Source of the DNA: Salinarimonadaceae bacterium
GTDB taxonomy: Bacteria; Pseudomonadota; Alphaproteobacteria; Rhizobiales; Beijerinckiaceae
Reading direction: 5' to 3'
NCBI GenBank assembly: GCA_007693435.1
Contig: REDO01000110.1
Coordinates: 1 to 36,032 of the forward strand
DNA length: 36,032 bases
Under the pieces are notes generated by a model. That model was given only the letters and a program-made list of their open reading frames with translations. It searched no databases and had not been told where the DNA came from. Position 1 is the first letter of the stretch, and each line of letters starts with the position of its first letter. The position numbers were made by a program, and so were the translations under genes. Below are positions 1 to 8,155 of the stretch, piece by piece.

Positions 1-61
1 TCGCCTCGATCAGACGGTCGAACACTTCGTTCGCGAGGGAAGTGCCGTGTATCGGATTCAT
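1..61 (-). CDS. 5' end of an unidentified gene, cut by the window edge
   Basis: Reading leftward from an ATG at 61, the frame gives MNPIHGTSLANEVFDRLIEA and then leaves the window. The start is well supported: a strong purine-rich Shine-Dalgarno stretch (GGAGGGAGGAGG on the minus strand, about 64-76) lies directly before it, and the stop of the upstream flavoenzyme gene is only 16 bases away. The gene is therefore the sixth member of the tctCBA-dehydrogenase-flavoenzyme operon. Twenty residues are too few to name a family, and I do not recognise them. The position suggests another catabolic enzyme or a regulator of the pathway, but that is inference only. Confidence 0.6.
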   Translation of the reverse strand, partial: MNPIHGTSLANEVFDRLIEA

Positions 62-77
62 GGCCTCCTCCCTCCAC

Positions 78-2078
78 TCACGACGCGCCCCCTGCGGCTT
101 CGCCGGCCTGATGCCCCTCGGCCGTCGCGAAAGAAAGGTCCTGCGGCGAGCGGCAATCGCCGACGAGGCGCACCGTCAACCCCGCCGCCCGCAGCGGCGC
201 GGCCAGGTGATCGCGCGGGGCGCGGGGCGTCGCATAGGCCATGAAGGCGACGTCCTCGATCAGCACGCGCTCGCCCGTGTAGACGTTCTCGCAGGTGAGC
301 GCCCCGTCCTCGATCGAATCCGTCCAGACGGGTTCGCAGGAGCGCATCACAGCGATGCCCTTGTGGTAGAGGCGCCGGATGATCCCCTGTCGCGCGACGA
401 TCCACATGTCTTCCGCGATCCCGTCGCGTGGCGTGACGATCACGACGCGCTCGAAGATCTCGTGCAGCCGCTCGGCGGCCGCGTAGACAGCGTCGGTGTG
501 GTCCATGTCGTAGACGACCGCAGTTCCGGGCTGGCGCGCCGTGACGTCGACGAGATCCCACATGGCCTCGCCGAGGTCGCGGACATAGCCCATCTCGGCG
601 ATGTCTTCGGGCAGCCAGTCCGGCCGGAGCATAGCGGCGCCGGTGGCGAGGATCATTTCGTCGGGCGAAAGCGCCAGGATGTCGGCGAGTTCGGCCTTGA
701 CGCCGAGTTCGAAGCGCGCGCCGGCTCGGAGCGCTGCGGGATACTGGTAATCGGCGATGCTCGTGATCGTCTCGCCGCCCGGCAGCAGCGCGCGCAGCCG
801 CGTGCGACCGCCGACTTCGCCCGACGCCCCGAACACGGTGACCTCGTGCCCGCGCGCCGCCGCGACCCACGCGGCTTCGAGCCCCGCGACACCGGCCCCG
901 ACGACGATGACGCGCTTCTTCTCCGGCGCGGGGGAGGGCCTGAAATCAACCTCGTCCGGCGCCGCGACGCGCGGGTTGTTCACGCAGCGAAGCGGCGCAT
1001 GAAACAGCGTGCCGTAGCCCCAGCAGGTGTTGCAGGACAGGCAGTAGCGGATGTCGTGGGTGCGCCCCGCCATCGCCTTCTCGAACCAGGCGGGATCGGC
1101 GAGCAGCGTGCGCCCCATGCCGATCAGCTCCGCCTCGCCGCGCGCCAGCACGCCCTCGGCCTCCGCCGGGTCGGTGATGCGCCCGAGCGACATCAGCGGC
1201 GTGTCCCCGCATGCCTCGCGCAGGTCCCGGAACAGCTGGAGGAAGGGGACGTAAGGTCCGTAGCGGTCGGGGAGGTGGTCTTCGAGCGAGCGGGCATGCG
1301 CGCCCTGTGCGAAGGTCACGTAGTCGACCTCGCCGCGACCCGTCAGCAGCCGCGTGATGATGCCGGCCTCCCTGAGCCCGATCCCGCCCTTCACGCCTTC
1401 GTCGCCCGGAAGCTTCAGGCCGATCACGAAGCCGGGGCCGCAAGCGTCGCGGATGGCGGCGATCAGCAGGGCGAGGAGCCGTGTGCGCCCCTCCGAGTCG
1501 CCGCCGAATTCGTCGTCGCGGCGATTCGAGTGCGGCGAAAGGAACTGGTGGAACAGGTGGCCGTGGCAGGCGGAGATCTCGATGCCTGCGAAGCCGCAGG
1601 ACGCGACGAACGCCGAGGACTCGGCGAATTCAGCGACGAGCGTCGCGATTTCGTCGCGGTCGAGGACGTGAGGGATGCTCCAGCTCATATCGTCGGGGAG
1701 CGGCGAGGCGCCGATGGCGTAGGGCGAGCGGCCCGGCTGATGGCGTCCGCGTCCGGGGTCCTGCACCTGCGCCAGCAGCAGGCTGTCATGCGCGTTCACG
1801 GCGTCGGCCCAGCGCGTCAGCCCGTCGCGTGCGCCGGGACCGCGCGCCTGAACGCGAGGCAGCTTGTCGTGCTGGCGGATCATGCCGAGCGGTTCGGTGA
1901 CGACGATCGCCGCGCCGCCCTTGGCGCGGTTGGCGTAGTAGTGGATCAGCGTGTCGGTTGGCCGCCCGTCGCGATGCATCCGCGTCGTCATCGAGGCGTG
2001 GGCGACGCGGTTGCGCAGTCGCCGGCCGGCGATTTCGAAGGGAGAGGAGAGGAGGGGGAAGTCAGCGCTTTCCGGCAA
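78..2078 (-). CDS. Old Yellow Enzyme/TMADH-type FMN, 4Fe-4S and FAD/NAD oxidoreductase
   Basis: A 666-residue flavoprotein of the 2,4-dienoyl-CoA reductase / trimethylamine dehydrogenase family. Residues 1-340 are an OYE-like TIM barrel that should bind FMN. Cysteines 346, 349, 352 and 365 form the 4Fe-4S motif with spacing x2, x2, x12, as in trimethylamine dehydrogenase rather than the x2, x3, x11 of FadH. Residues 390-666 are a nucleotide-binding fold with GAGVAG at 394-399. Family members reduce activated C=C bonds or dehydrogenate amines. The active-site strand reads EISACHGHLFHQF (167-179): the usual first His is Ser169 and the usual proton-donor Tyr is His174, while His172 is kept. The N-terminus has no cysteine for the 6-S-cysteinyl FMN of TMADH. 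The gene follows an FAD dehydrogenase gene by 24 bases in the tct operon, so it probably acts on the imported acid or its CoA ester. Substrate unknown. Confidence 0.85.
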   Translation of the reverse strand: MPESADFPLLSSPFEIAGRRLRNRVAHASMTTRMHRDGRPTDTLIHYYANRAKGGAAIVVTEPLGMIRQHDKLPRVQARGPGARDGLTRWADAVNAHDSLLLAQVQDPGRGRHQPGRSPYAIGASPLPDDMSWSIPHVLDRDEIATLVAEFAESSAFVASCGFAGIEISACHGHLFHQFLSPHSNRRDDEFGGDSEGRTRLLALLIAAIRDACGPGFVIGLKLPGDEGVKGGIGLREAGIITRLLTGRGEVDYVTFAQGAHARSLEDHLPDRYGPYVPFLQLFRDLREACGDTPLMSLGRITDPAEAEGVLARGEAELIGMGRTLLADPAWFEKAMAGRTHDIRYCLSCNTCWGYGTLFHAPLRCVNNPRVAAPDEVDFRPSPAPEKKRVIVVGAGVAGLEAAWVAAARGHEVTVFGASGEVGGRTRLRALLPGGETITSIADYQYPAALRAGARFELGVKAELADILALSPDEMILATGAAMLRPDWLPEDIAEMGYVRDLGEAMWDLVDVTARQPGTAVVYDMDHTDAVYAAAERLHEIFERVVIVTPRDGIAEDMWIVARQGIIRRLYHKGIAVMRSCEPVWTDSIEDGALTCENVYTGERVLIEDVAFMAYATPRAPRDHLAAPLRAAGLTVRLVGDCRSPQDLSFATAEGHQAGEAAGGAS

Positions 2079-2102
2079 TGTACTGTCCCTGTCTCTGAGC
2101 CG

Positions 2103-3464
2103 TCATCGGACCGCCCACGCCGCCGCGTCGCGGCCGGCCAGAGCGCCGAGCGCCACGGACTGGCCGAGGCCATGGCCGGGGAGATAGCCGGCGGGCGAAG
2201 CGCCCGTGATCCCCAGCGCGCAGCCCCCCGCCGCATAGAGCCCTTCGATCGCGCTTCCGTCGTCGTGCAAGACGCGCGCGCGTCCGTCGACCCGCAACCC
2301 GCCCTGCGTATGCACGAGCGCGCCCGTCACGCCCACGGCCCAGTAGGGCGCGGCGATCTCGCCGCCAAAATCGACGCGGCCCAGCGGATCGCTTTTCTCG
2401 CCGCGCGCCAGTGCGTTGAACCGCGCGAGCGTGTCCGCGAGCCCGGCCAAGTCGATCCCGAACGACTCGCAGAGTGACGCAAGATCGTCGAAGCGCTGCA
2501 CGCCCCCGCGCTCCATCGCCTCGCGATAGGGTGCGAAACGCAGAAAAGCGTCGTGCATCGCCTGCGAATAGATCTCGATCCCGAGCGCTCCCTCGCGCGC
2601 CGCGACGAAGCCCGCCAGCGCCGAGGGGCTGATGTCCTCGCGCACGAAACGTCGGCCCGACCTGTCGACGATCATGGCGCCGACCGATGTGACCCCCGCG
2701 CCTAGGCGGCCCATGCCGTCGAGCGTCGCGTGGCCGTGGCCCTGGTAGCCGCTCATGAAGGCGGGCGTGGCGCCGAGCTTTTCGGCCCAGCCGAAGGCGT
2801 CGCCGGTGTTGCTCGGCGCGCCGATATAGAACGCTTCGGCCATTTCCGGCATGTGTCGGCGCACCATGGCCGCATTGGCCCCGAAGCCGCCGCTGGCGAG
2901 GATCACGGCCTTCGCCCGGATCTCGCCTTCCGAACCGTCACGCGAAACGCGCACGCCGCGCGCCGCGCCGTCGTCGATCAGGATGTCGGTGACGGCGCTC
3001 CACATGTGCAGCGTGAGGCCGCGCGTCTGCGCCGCGCGCTCCATCAGGAGCGCGGCGACGGTGGTTCCGGCGCGTCCGCCGAGCTCGTGCAGGCGAGGGC
3101 GCGAATGGCCGGGAAAGCGCACGTCGCGCACCAGCGTAAAGCGCTCGCCGCTCGCGGCCTCGATGGTCGCGAGCGCATCCGCCGCGTTGCGCGTGACCGC
3201 CTCGACGAGGGTCGCGGGAAGGACGCCGCCGGTCGATTCCGCGATGTCGCGCGCCCAGATTTTGGGCGAATCCTCCACGCCTTCGGCGCCTTGCGCGGGC
3301 GTGCCGGCGGCGGCGATCAGCCCGCCGCTCCAGGCGAGGTTCGAGTCCGTTCCGTCGCTGCGCTCGACGAGCGCGACGCGCGCTCCCGCCCGCGCCGCCG
3401 CAAAAGCCGCCGTCAATCCCGCTGCGCCGGCGCCCACGACGATCACGTCCACGGTCCGGGTCAC
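2103..3464 (-). CDS. FAD-dependent dehydrogenase of the fumarate reductase flavoprotein/ketosteroid dehydrogenase superfamily
   Basis: A 453-residue soluble flavoprotein. The N-terminus has the Rossmann dinucleotide motif GAGAAG at 11-16 and an acidic residue ending strand 2 (VERSD, about 33-37). The middle carries the capping domain, and a second FAD contact region lies near the C-terminus (GLYAAGGCALG, 408-418). The family transfers hydride between a carbon-carbon bond and FAD. His385 sits in the conserved HTQGG segment, but the C-terminal Arg used by fumarate reductases to bind the second carboxylate is absent: the loop reads SPAGYLPGHG (423-432), closer to ketosteroid-dehydrogenase-type enzymes. 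A simple fumarate reductase is therefore unlikely. The ATG overlaps the tctA stop by 4 bases, so translation is coupled to the transporter. No signal peptide or cytochrome domain is seen. Probable first oxidation of the imported substrate; substrate unknown. Confidence 0.82.
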   Translation of the reverse strand: MTRTVDVIVVGAGAAGLTAAFAAARAGARVALVERSDGTDSNLAWSGGLIAAAGTPAQGAEGVEDSPKIWARDIAESTGGVLPATLVEAVTRNAADALATIEAASGERFTLVRDVRFPGHSRPRLHELGGRAGTTVAALLMERAAQTRGLTLHMWSAVTDILIDDGAARGVRVSRDGSEGEIRAKAVILASGGFGANAAMVRRHMPEMAEAFYIGAPSNTGDAFGWAEKLGATPAFMSGYQGHGHATLDGMGRLGAGVTSVGAMIVDRSGRRFVREDISPSALAGFVAAREGALGIEIYSQAMHDAFLRFAPYREAMERGGVQRFDDLASLCESFGIDLAGLADTLARFNALARGEKSDPLGRVDFGGEIAAPYWAVGVTGALVHTQGGLRVDGRARVLHDDGSAIEGLYAAGGCALGITGASPAGYLPGHGLGQSVALGALAGRDAAAWAVR

Positions 3465-4963
3465 GATGCGCGGCTCCTGCGCGCGCGCAGAATCGGCGAG
3501 GCGAGCGCCCAGACGAGCAGGATAGCCGTGATGACGAGGAAGGTTCCGCTGATCGGGCGCTCCATGAGGGCCATGAAGTTCCCGCGATTGACGAGCAGCG
3601 CGCGCCGCAGATTCTCTTCGAGCATCGGCCCGAGAACGAAGCCCAGAAGCACCGGGGCGGGCTCGAAGCCGTAGACCTTGAGCAGGTATCCGACCACGCC
3701 GAACGCCATCACGAACACGACGTCGAGAATGTTGAGATTGACCGAGAACACGCCGATGCAGACCAAGACGATGATCGCCGGGTAGAGGTAGCCGTAGGGC
3801 ACCTGGATGATCCGCACCCAGATATTGATGAGCGGGATATTCAGGATGCAGAGCAGAACGTTGCCGATCCAGAAGCTCGCGACGAGCCCCCAGAACAGCT
3901 CAGGGTTCTGAGGGATGAGGTTGGGACCCGGCGTGATGCCGTTGATGAGGAGCGCGCCGAGGATCAGCGCCATCGTGGCGCTGCCAGGAATGCCGAGCGT
4001 CAGGGTCGGGATGAAGGCGGTGATGCTCGCTGCGTTGTTGGCGGATTCGGGGGCGGTGATCCCCTCGATCGCGCCGGTCCCGAATTTCTCCGGCCGCTTC
4101 GATATTCGCTTCTCCATGGCGTAGCTCATGAAGGCGGCGATGGTCTGGCCGGCGCCGGGAAGCGCCCCGATGAAGGAGCCTATCGCCGAACCTCGCAGGG
4201 CGGGCGCCGTGAATTCGCGCATGTCCTGCCGCGTCGGGATCATCGAACGCAGCGTGATCGGCTGCTCGGAGGTTCGCTGACGTGTGACGCGGATCGACTG
4301 GATGATCTCGGAGACGCCGAACAGCCCCATCGCCACGACGACGATGTTGAAGCCGTCGAAAAGCGACGGGACGCCGTGCGTGAATCGCTGCTGCCCGGAA
4401 TTCACGTCGGTGCCGATGGCGCCCAGCAGCAGACCGAAGGCGACCATGATCAGCCCTCGCATGGGGGCGCTGTTGGTGATCGTCGCCGCGCCGACGAGGC
4501 CGAGCAGAATGACTGCGAAATATTCGGCCGAGGTGAAGTTGTTCGCGACGGAGGCGAGCACCGGCGAGAAGAAGCTCAGGATGATGATGCCGACGGCGGC
4601 GCCGACGAAGGAGGCGATCGTGGTCACGAAAAGCGCCACGCCCGCGCGACCCTTCTTCGCCATCGGATGGCCGTCGAGGCAGGTCACGGCGGCGGAAGCG
4701 GTGCCGGGCAGGTTCAGCAGGATCGAGGCGATCGAGCCGCCGTATTCCGCGCCGTAAAACACGCCGGCCAGCATCACGAGCGCCGTTGTCGGCTCGAGAT
4801 AATACGTCACCGGCAGGAGCATCGAAACGGCGGCGAGCGACCCGATGCCGGGCAGGACGCCGATCAGCGTGCCGAGCGTCACGCCGGCGAAGCAGTAAAT
4901 GAGGTTCTGGAGCGAGAAGGCGACCCCGAAGCCGGCCGCCAAGTTTGCCAGCGTCTCCATCAC
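3461..4963 (-). CDS. tctA: Tripartite tricarboxylate transporter large permease TctA
   Basis: A 500-residue, very hydrophobic protein with about a dozen membrane segments, the usual length for TctA. It shows characteristic glycine/proline-rich family segments: TLIGVLPGIGSLAAVSML near 34-51, YGAEYGGSIASILLNLPGT near 70-88, and a second copy-like stretch SFIGALPGAGQTIAAFMSYAMEK in the second half. With TctB and the periplasmic receptor TctC it forms an ion-gradient-driven secondary transporter for carboxylates. It overlaps both neighbours by 4 bases (ATGA at 4960-4963 and 3461-3464), so tctB, tctA and the FAD dehydrogenase are translated as a coupled set. The cargo cannot be read from the sequence; the adjacent redox enzymes suggest an acid that is dehydrogenated or reduced after uptake. 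Confidence 0.95.
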   Translation of the reverse strand: MMETLANLAAGFGVAFSLQNLIYCFAGVTLGTLIGVLPGIGSLAAVSMLLPVTYYLEPTTALVMLAGVFYGAEYGGSIASILLNLPGTASAAVTCLDGHPMAKKGRAGVALFVTTIASFVGAAVGIIILSFFSPVLASVANNFTSAEYFAVILLGLVGAATITNSAPMRGLIMVAFGLLLGAIGTDVNSGQQRFTHGVPSLFDGFNIVVVAMGLFGVSEIIQSIRVTRQRTSEQPITLRSMIPTRQDMREFTAPALRGSAIGSFIGALPGAGQTIAAFMSYAMEKRISKRPEKFGTGAIEGITAPESANNAASITAFIPTLTLGIPGSATMALILGALLINGITPGPNLIPQNPELFWGLVASFWIGNVLLCILNIPLINIWVRIIQVPYGYLYPAIIVLVCIGVFSVNLNILDVVFVMAFGVVGYLLKVYGFEPAPVLLGFVLGPMLEENLRRALLVNRGNFMALMERPISGTFLVITAILLVWALASPILRARRSRAS

Positions 4964-5430
4964 CAGGGCGCCCTGAAGGCCGGAATGGAGACGGAAAGCC
5001 CGACGATGAAGATCGCCCAGGTGAGCAACGCGAGTCCTGCCGCGAGGATGAGGATCATCCTCTTCGGCGTTCGCCTGTCGGCAAGAGCGGCGATGATGAA
5101 GGTCGCGACCACGGCCGGTATCAGGCCGACCCAGCGGACCGTATAGGCGAAGACGAGAATGGCGATCGAAATGACGGCGAGACTGGACCAGTCGAAGCGT
5201 TCATCGTCGCTGGCCCGATCGCCAGCTCCGCGCATGATCTTCATGATTTCGGTCAGGAGGCCGAACGCCGCCATGCCCGCCATCGCGATCGCCACCGTCG
5301 TGGGGTAGAAGCCCGGCCCGATATTGGCGACCTGGCCGAAGGTCAGGTTGCGGCCGCCCCAGAGGAAATAGGCCGCCGCCGCGCAGACGAGGAGGTAGCC
5401 GATGATCGGCCTGAGCGAAACCCTGGACAT
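4960..5430 (-). CDS. tctB: Tripartite tricarboxylate transporter small membrane subunit TctB
   Basis: A 156-residue protein with four predicted membrane segments, as expected for TctB, the small helper subunit of the TctABC carboxylate transporter. I start it at the ATG at 5430 (MSRVSLRPIIGYLLVCAAAA) because the first membrane helix follows at once and the upstream part of the open frame is Arg/Pro-rich and non-hydrophobic; a modest AAGG sits before the ATG. The third and fourth helices lie near the C-terminus (SLAVISIAILVFAYTVRWVG and the ILAAGLALLTWAIFIVGLSV region). The stop overlaps the tctA start by 4 bases. It follows tctC after a 92-base gap, a common spacing where the abundant binding protein is translated independently. 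Confidence 0.9.
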   Translation of the reverse strand: MSRVSLRPIIGYLLVCAAAAYFLWGGRNLTFGQVANIGPGFYPTTVAIAMAGMAAFGLLTEIMKIMRGAGDRASDDERFDWSSLAVISIAILVFAYTVRWVGLIPAVVATFIIAALADRRTPKRMILILAAGLALLTWAIFIVGLSVSIPAFRAPW

Positions 5431-5522
5431 GACCTTGTGACCGCCGCGAAGCCATTCGGGATACGATAACGGAAACGTGGCGGCAGGGACCAGAGGCCCC
5501 CTGCCGCCACGATCGTCATGGT

Positions 5523-6488
5523 TCAGCGCTGCGCGAGTTCGACAGCGCGCGCCCACTTCTCCAGTTCGGAGCGGTGGAAGGCGGCGGTTTCTTCCTGCGA
5601 ACGCCCGAAGATCACGGCGCCGATTTCCGCAAGGCGCGCTGCGACTTCCGGCTGGTTCACCGAAGTCACGAGCTCCTGAGACATCGTCTGGACGATGGCG
5701 TCGTCCGTGCCGGCGCGCGCGAAGAAGATGATCCAGGCGGCGGCGTCAAAGCCCGGGATCGTCTCGGAGACGGCCCTGAGATCGGGGTAGTTCGGCGAGC
5801 GATCAGGCGAAGTGACGGCGATCGGGATAACCGTCCGCGCCTCGATCTGGCCGGGCAGCGAGGGCAGGCCCTCGGTCGCGACGTCAATCTCGCCCGCGAT
5901 CAGCGCCTGGATGGCGGCCGAGCCGCCGCGATAGGGGACGTGGATCATGTCGAGACCCGAATCCGCCATGATCAGCTCCATCGCGAGATGCGCGGTCGAG
6001 CCTTCGCCCGAAGAGCCGAAACGCAATTCGCCCGGCTTCTCCTTGGCCATCGCGATCAGCTCTTCGAGCGTCGTGATGTTCATGTCGGGGCGCACGCAAA
6101 CGGCCTGCGGGAAGCTGACGACGTGAGTGAGCGGGATGAAGTCCTCGCGCGCGTCGTAGGGCAGGTCGGGAAGGAGCGAGGGGTTGATGCCCATCGATCC
6201 CGAAGAGCCGACGAGGAAGGTCTGGCCATCCGCCGGAGCCTGCACGACCGACTCGGTTCCGATCACGCCGGAGGCGCCGGTGCGATTCTCGACACGGAAC
6301 GGCGTGCCGAGACGCGCGGTCATGTCGTCGGCGATGAGGCGCGCGACGACGTCCACCGCTGATCCCGCCCCGAACGGGTTGATCAGCATAACGGGCTGGG
6401 TCGTCCAGGCCTGAGCCTGCGCGCTGCCGATTCCGCCGAGGGTGGCGATGGCGACTGTAGACAGCATTAAGTTGCGACGATTGATCAT
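5523..6488 (-). CDS. tctC: Periplasmic solute-binding receptor TctC (Bug family)
   Basis: A 321-residue extracytoplasmic receptor that delivers a carboxylate to TctAB. I start it at the ATG at 6488: a GGGG-containing ribosome site lies directly upstream, and the protein then opens with a signal peptide ([19 protein letters not shown], cleavage after about AQAQA). The twin arginines are only weakly Tat-like, so Sec export is the default. The mature part has the Bug-family ligand loop ([15 protein letters not shown]) and the second family signature [12 protein letters not shown], followed by the usual two-lobe pattern ([32 protein letters not shown]). Bug proteins are numerous and bind diverse carboxylates, amides or aromatic acids, so the ligand stays open. 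It is the first gene of the operon, and a candidate operator lies about 145 bases upstream. Confidence 0.92.
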   Translation of the reverse strand: MINRRNLMLSTVAIATLGGIGSAQAQAWTTQPVMLINPFGAGSAVDVVARLIADDMTARLGTPFRVENRTGASGVIGTESVVQAPADGQTFLVGSSGSMGINPSLLPDLPYDAREDFIPLTHVVSFPQAVCVRPDMNITTLEELIAMAKEKPGELRFGSSGEGSTAHLAMELIMADSGLDMIHVPYRGGSAAIQALIAGEIDVATEGLPSLPGQIEARTVIPIAVTSPDRSPNYPDLRAVSETIPGFDAAAWIIFFARAGTDDAIVQTMSQELVTSVNQPEVAARLAEIGAVIFGRSQEETAAFHRSELEKWARAVELAQR

Positions 6489-6633
6489 ATTGGTCCCCTT
6501 TTTTGGTTCCTGTTCGCCTTTCGGCCCGGATCGAGAGGGCGCACAAGGGAGTAAATTGCTGTTTTCCCAACGCGCCACGGCCCGCTCGTCCTCCACGGCG
6601 GCCGAAGATCCTGATGCAGAGTGCAGGTTTTCT

Positions 6634-6657
6634 TTGTGAGCTGTCAACAGATTACAA
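6634..6657 (-). promoter_or_regulatory. 24-bp inverted repeat upstream of tctC, candidate operator with embedded -35 box
   Basis: The left half TTGTGAGCTGT (6634-6644) and the right half ACAGATTACAA (6647-6657) are separated by CA. Read on opposite strands the halves match at 9 of 11 positions. On the minus strand a perfect TTGACA (6647-6642) lies at the centre, a plausible -35 box for tctC; no convincing -10 box follows at 16-18 bases. Repressor binding here would block the -35 element. The regulator gene is not in the window. The rest of the 290-base tctC-pyrF gap holds the pyrF leader and shows nothing else I can name. Confidence 0.45.
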
Positions 6658-6778
6658 TAACATTCGACTTCGATCCGATCTGGGTGAATCCGCCCCTTTG
6701 CGGATGCCCGGCGCGACGGCGTTTGACTCGATATCGCGGCGATGGTTCATCGACGCCCAGACATCGGCAGGAGCTTCC

Positions 6779-7489
6779 ATGAATCGTTCGGACGTGACGC
6801 CAGACTTCCGCGACAAGGTCATCGTCGCCCTCGACATAGCCACAGTGGTCGAGGCGCGGGCGCTGGTCGCGCGCATCGGCGACGCGGGAACTTTCTACAA
6901 GATCGGCTACCGGCTGGGTTTCGCGGGTGGGCTCGCTTTCGCGCGCGAACTGGTCGACGAGGGCAAGCGCGTTTTCCTCGACTTCAAGCTCCACGACATC
7001 GGCAACACCGTCGCGGAGGGCGTCGCCTCCGTCGCGAATCTCGGGGTCGATTTCCTGACCGTTCACGCCTATCCGCAGACGATGCGCGCCGCCGCGCAGG
7101 GGCGATCCGGCGCGGATCTGCGGCTTCTGGCTGTGACGGTGCTTACATCCTACAACGATTTCGATCTGGCGGAGGCCGGCTACGAAGCCGACGTCGCCAC
7201 GCTCGTCGCCCGCCGCGCGGCGCAGGCGCGCGAGGCCGGGGTGGACGGCGTCGTCTGTTCACCGCACGAGATCGCGCCGGTGCGCGCGGCCCTCGGCGCG
7301 GAAGGCTTGATCGTGACGCCCGGCGTACGTCCGGCAGGCTCTGCGGCTGGCGACCAGAAGCGCGTCATGACGCCGTCCGAGGCGATCCGCGCGGGCGCCG
7401 ATCACCTCGTCATTGGGCGCCCTGTCACCCAGGCCGCCGATCCGCGCGCCGCCATGGCGGCGATCGTCGAAGAGGTCGCCGGCGCCTGA
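6779..7489 (+). CDS. pyrF: Orotidine 5'-phosphate decarboxylase
   Basis: A 236-residue class I OMP decarboxylase, the last enzyme of de novo UMP synthesis, converting OMP to UMP plus CO2. The catalytic signature [12 protein letters not shown] is at 67-78, with Lys70 and Asp73 as the charge-relay residues. The barrel motifs [10 protein letters not shown] and VTPGVRPAG (phosphate loop) follow in the expected order. The open frame extends far upstream, but I start at the ATG at 6779 because AGGAG lies at 6769-6773 and the family N-terminus fits. It is divergent from the tct operon and followed 98 bases later by a DUF1330 gene in the same direction. Confidence 0.95.
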   Translation: MNRSDVTPDFRDKVIVALDIATVVEARALVARIGDAGTFYKIGYRLGFAGGLAFARELVDEGKRVFLDFKLHDIGNTVAEGVASVANLGVDFLTVHAYPQTMRAAAQGRSGADLRLLAVTVLTSYNDFDLAEAGYEADVATLVARRAAQAREAGVDGVVCSPHEIAPVRAALGAEGLIVTPGVRPAGSAAGDQKRVMTPSEAIRAGADHLVIGRPVTQAADPRAAMAAIVEEVAGA

Positions 7490-7587
7490 GCCGGTCGATC
7501 CGGGACTCGTTCCCAGCCGCGAAAGCGGGTAAGAGGGCTCGCGCGGCTCTGAAGAAGTCGCGTGGAGGAAGAATTAAGGGGAGCGAA

Positions 7588-7899
7588 ATGGCGAAGGGTT
7601 ACTGGGTGGCGCGCGTCGATGTTCACGACGCTGACGCCTACAAGGATTACGTCGCCGCCAACGGCGCGGCGTTTGCGAAATTCGGCGGGCGCTTCGTCGT
7701 GCGCGGCGGCAAGTTCGAGCGCGTCGCCGGATCGAGTCGCTCGCGCAACGTCGTGATCGAGTTTCCCTCCTACGAGGCCGCGCTCGATTGCTGGAACTCG
7801 CCCGAGTATCAGGCCGCCCGCGCCCGCCAGAAGGGCGGCGCCGAGATGGACGCCATCGTGATCGAGGGCTATGACGGGCCGCAGCCCGGCGAGAGCTGA
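7588..7899 (+). CDS. DUF1330 domain protein
   Basis: A 103-residue protein that is one DUF1330 domain, a small ferredoxin-like alpha/beta fold related to dimeric Dabb-type proteins. Typical pieces are the opening GYWVARVDVHDADAYKDYV, the central FGGRFVVRGG and the helix SYEAALDCWNSPEYQAARARQ. The start has a clear AAGGGGAG site at 7576-7583. The function of the family is not established; some members sit near oxidoreductases, and dimer formation is usual. It may be cotranscribed with pyrF. No signal peptide or membrane segment is present. Confidence 0.85.
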   Translation: MAKGYWVARVDVHDADAYKDYVAANGAAFAKFGGRFVVRGGKFERVAGSSRSRNVVIEFPSYEAALDCWNSPEYQAARARQKGGAEMDAIVIEGYDGPQPGES

Positions 7900-8065
7900 G
7901 GTCCCGGCCAAAAGCAGCGTCCGCGACGCCTGCGAGGCGGGTCTTGCCTCGCTCCTCGCGCTCGTCGCCGGAGACGGCGCGGCGATCGACTAGGCCGCGC
8001 TCGACGCTGCGCGCGCCTCGGCGCGGAATGCGCAGCGGCCGGAGGCGCGAGCCGGCGCCGCCTGA
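7871..8065 (+). pseudogene. Possible small gene interrupted by an in-frame TAG
   Basis: A frame opening at ATG 7871, inside the 3' end of the DUF1330 gene, runs 40 codons to TAG at 7991-7993 and then a further 23 codons to TGA at 8063-8065. Codon third positions are almost all G or C on both sides of the TAG, as in the real genes here. The reading is Ala-rich (SVRDACEAGLASLLALVAGD, stop, AALDAARASARN). This may be a small gene broken by one substitution, or chance in GC-rich DNA. There is no recognisable family. The remaining part of the 7900-8155 gap holds only the dapB leader. Confidence 0.2.
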
Positions 8066-8155
8066 TGGCGAAATTACTCTGAGGTCCGTCAACGCGCGGC
8101 TTTCAATCGGACTCGTTCGCCGCTATACCGCAGCGGCTTTCGACGGGAGACAGCG

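Noticed and set aside
42..2477. 811-residue open frame on the plus strand opposite the flavoenzyme genes
   Set aside because: It lies antisense to a clear OYE/TMADH-type gene and part of the FAD dehydrogenase gene. The translation is Arg/Ala/Asp-rich with no family motif; such long frames are expected opposite GC-rich coding DNA.
6423..6488. Possible Tat signal in TctC (twin Arg at residues 4-5)
   Set aside because: The consensus residues after RR are poorly matched and Bug-family receptors are normally Sec-exported, so I treat it as a Sec signal.
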